From assembly GCA_945862475.1 (NCBI GenBank), contig CAMAYW010000137.1, positions 1 to 6,645 of the forward strand: DNA of 6,645 nt, written 5' to 3'. The translations under genes were made by a program, and so were the position numbers. Position 1 is the stretch's first letter; the number at the start of each line of letters is the position of its first letter. The notes below the pieces were generated by a model. The model was given only the letters and a program-made list of their open reading frames with translations, had not been told where the DNA came from and did no database searches. This DNA is from Bacteriovorax stolpii (GTDB lineage: Bacteria; Bdellovibrionota; Bacteriovoracia; Bacteriovoracales; Bacteriovoracaceae). Shown here piece by piece: positions 6,064 through 6,645 of this stretch.

Positions 6064-6453
6064 ATGGCTAAGAAAACAACAAAGAAAGCTGCTGCTCCTA
6101 AAAAAGCAACTGCTAAGAAAGCTGCTCCAAAAGCTGCTAAGAAAGCTGCTCCAAAAGCTACAACTAAAAAAGTTGCTGCTGCTCCAAAGAAGAAAACAGC
6201 TCGTAAGCCAAATGCTGCTTTCATGAAGCCGCTTAACCCATCTAAAGAGCTTGCTGAAATCGTAGGAGCTTCTGCTCTTCCACGTACAGAAGTTATGAAG
6301 AAAGTATGGGCGTACATCAAGAAGAACAATCTTCAAGATGCAAAAAACCGTCGTGCAATCAACGCTGATGATAAATTAAAAGCTGTTTTCGGCGGCAAAA
6401 AACAAGTAACTATGTTCGAAATGACTAAACTTGTTTCTAATCACCTTAAGTAA
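6064..6453 (+). CDS. SWIB/MDM2-domain protein with histone H1-like Lys/Ala-rich tail
   Basis: This small basic protein of 129 residues has two parts. Residues 1-49 are almost wholly Lys, Ala, Pro and Thr, in AKKAAPKA-type repeats like the tails of histone H1 and bacterial H1-like proteins. Residues about 52-129 form a SWIB domain: FMKPLNPSKELAEIVG, then LPRTEVMKKVWAYIKKNNLQD, NRRAINADDKLKAVFG, and QVTMFEMTKLVSNHL. SWIB domains occur in eukaryotic chromatin remodellers and in some bacteria such as Chlamydiae and Bdellovibrio-like organisms, where they are thought to act on DNA. Binding DNA through the basic tail, as a nucleoid-associated or topology factor, is a reasonable inference. Codon choice is strongly biased (GCT for most Ala, CGT for most Arg, mostly AAA/AAG), more than in neighbouring genes, and fits high expression along with the strong ribosome binding site and terminator. 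No clear promoter was found, so it may be co-transcribed with the GNAT gene. Confidence 0.93.
   Translation: MAKKTTKKAAAPKKATAKKAAPKAAKKAAPKATTKKVAAAPKKKTARKPNAAFMKPLNPSKELAEIVGASALPRTEVMKKVWAYIKKNNLQDAKNRRAINADDKLKAVFGGKKQVTMFEMTKLVSNHLK
6112..6159 (+). repeat. Two perfect tandem 24-bp repeats in the SWIB gene tail
   Basis: Bases 6112-6135 and 6136-6159 are identical over 24 bp and each encodes AKKAAPKA (residues 17-24 and 25-32). Degenerate copies lie on both sides. The frame-preserving unit offers a simple way for the basic tail to lengthen or shorten by slippage or unequal recombination. Confidence 0.9.
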
Positions 6454-6477
6454 TCTTTAGCGAGATTGTTTATAGAG

Positions 6478-6507
6478 AAGGGTCATCTTAGGATGGCCCT
6501 TTTTTTT
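6478..6507 (+). terminator. Intrinsic terminator after the SWIB gene
   Basis: AAGGGTCATC (6478-6487) pairs with GATGGCCCTT (6492-6501) over ten base pairs, including one T-G wobble, around the loop TTAG (6488-6491). A run of eight T (6500-6507) overlaps the end of the stem. It lies 24 bp after the SWIB stop codon. On the minus strand the tail is only TTCTC, so it would work poorly for the convergent gene. Confidence 0.93.
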
Positions 6508-6509
6508 AT

Positions 6510-6539
6510 CCTCACATGAGAGAATCTGTGATGATGAGG
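6510..6539. other. Imperfect inverted repeat between the SWIB terminator and the right-edge gene
   Basis: CCTCACAT (6510-6517) can pair with ATGATGAGG (6531-6539), leaving one A bulged, around a 13-base loop. On the minus strand it lies just after the stop of the partial right-edge gene, but it is followed by A-rich rather than T-rich sequence, so it is not an intrinsic terminator. It could be a 3' stabilising stem. Confidence 0.3.
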
Positions 6540-6540
6540 T

Positions 6541-6645
6541 CTAAATTTTCTGTGCTTCTTGGAATTGCTTTATTTTGAATTCATCCAACACGATGGGAGC
6601 AAGATCGGAGGTCATTAATTTTTGACAATGAATGGTTGGATTTCC
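6541..6645 (-). CDS. C-terminal end of an unidentified protein (5' part outside window)
   Basis: On the minus strand, one frame is open from the window edge to TAG (complement of 6541-6543), giving 34 residues that include TSDLAPIVLDEFKIKQFQEA and end in QKI. The composition is that of an ordinary soluble protein with a terminal amphipathic helix. Plus-strand frames here carry stops, and the gene would converge on the SWIB gene with the terminator between them, as expected. The fragment is too short to name a family. An accidental open frame of 35 codons is possible in AT-rich DNA, so confidence is moderate. Confidence 0.5.
   Translation of the reverse strand, partial: GNPTIHCQKLMTSDLAPIVLDEFKIKQFQEAQKI

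Noticed and set aside
6003..6336. Two Ala/Phe- and Ser/Phe-rich minus-strand frames opposite the SWIB gene
   Set aside because: Their low-complexity hydrophobic sequence is the direct result of reading the Lys/Ala repeat codons backwards; no start signals.
1..6645. CRISPR array, tRNA or rRNA gene, insertion sequence or phage attachment site
   Set aside because: No regularly spaced repeats, tRNA cloverleaf, transposase motifs or terminal inverted repeats were seen on reading both strands.

Overview
The window is a compact, AT-rich bacterial chromosome segment with short or overlapping gene junctions. It holds four complete genes on the minus strand, three on the plus strand, and a partial gene at each edge. 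The combination of a system II (Ccs/Res) cytochrome c biogenesis pair, a small SWIB-domain protein with a histone H1-like Lys/Ala tail, and several proteins I cannot place suggests a predatory bacterium of the Bdellovibrio/Bacteriovorax group. That assignment is inferred from gene content and style and is not proven by a marker gene.

Left edge to 4.8 kb: the 3' end of an unidentified plus-strand gene (1-291) converges on a minus-strand run of four genes. The run reads, in transcription order, thiamine pyrophosphokinase-like (4769-4143), DUF1624/HGSNAT-like membrane protein (4146-3475), ResB/CcsB (3440-1827) and CcsA/ResC (1834-311). The junctions are a 4-nt overlap, a 34-nt gap and an 8-nt overlap, which suggests one operon. 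ResB and CcsA together carry the four histidines expected of a haem-handling CcsBA synthetase and end at a strong bidirectional terminator that includes the last ccsA codons.

4.8 to 6.5 kb: a divergent 49-bp intergenic region separates the operon from three plus-strand genes. These are a 218-residue protein of unknown function (4819-5475), a GNAT-family acetyltransferase behind a recognisable sigma70-type promoter with a T10 tract in its spacer (5556-6008), and the SWIB-domain, basic-tailed, probably DNA-associated protein (6064-6453), which ends at a classical terminator.

Right edge: a reading frame on the minus strand runs off the window (6645-6541) and is probably the C-terminus of another gene.

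Most of the window is ordinary housekeeping content. The points most worth checking are the uncharacterised 218-residue protein, with a possible cysteine-less IscU/NifU-like segment, the split CcsBA pair with an unusual signal-peptide-bearing CcsA, the T10 tract inside a promoter, and the H1-like SWIB protein.
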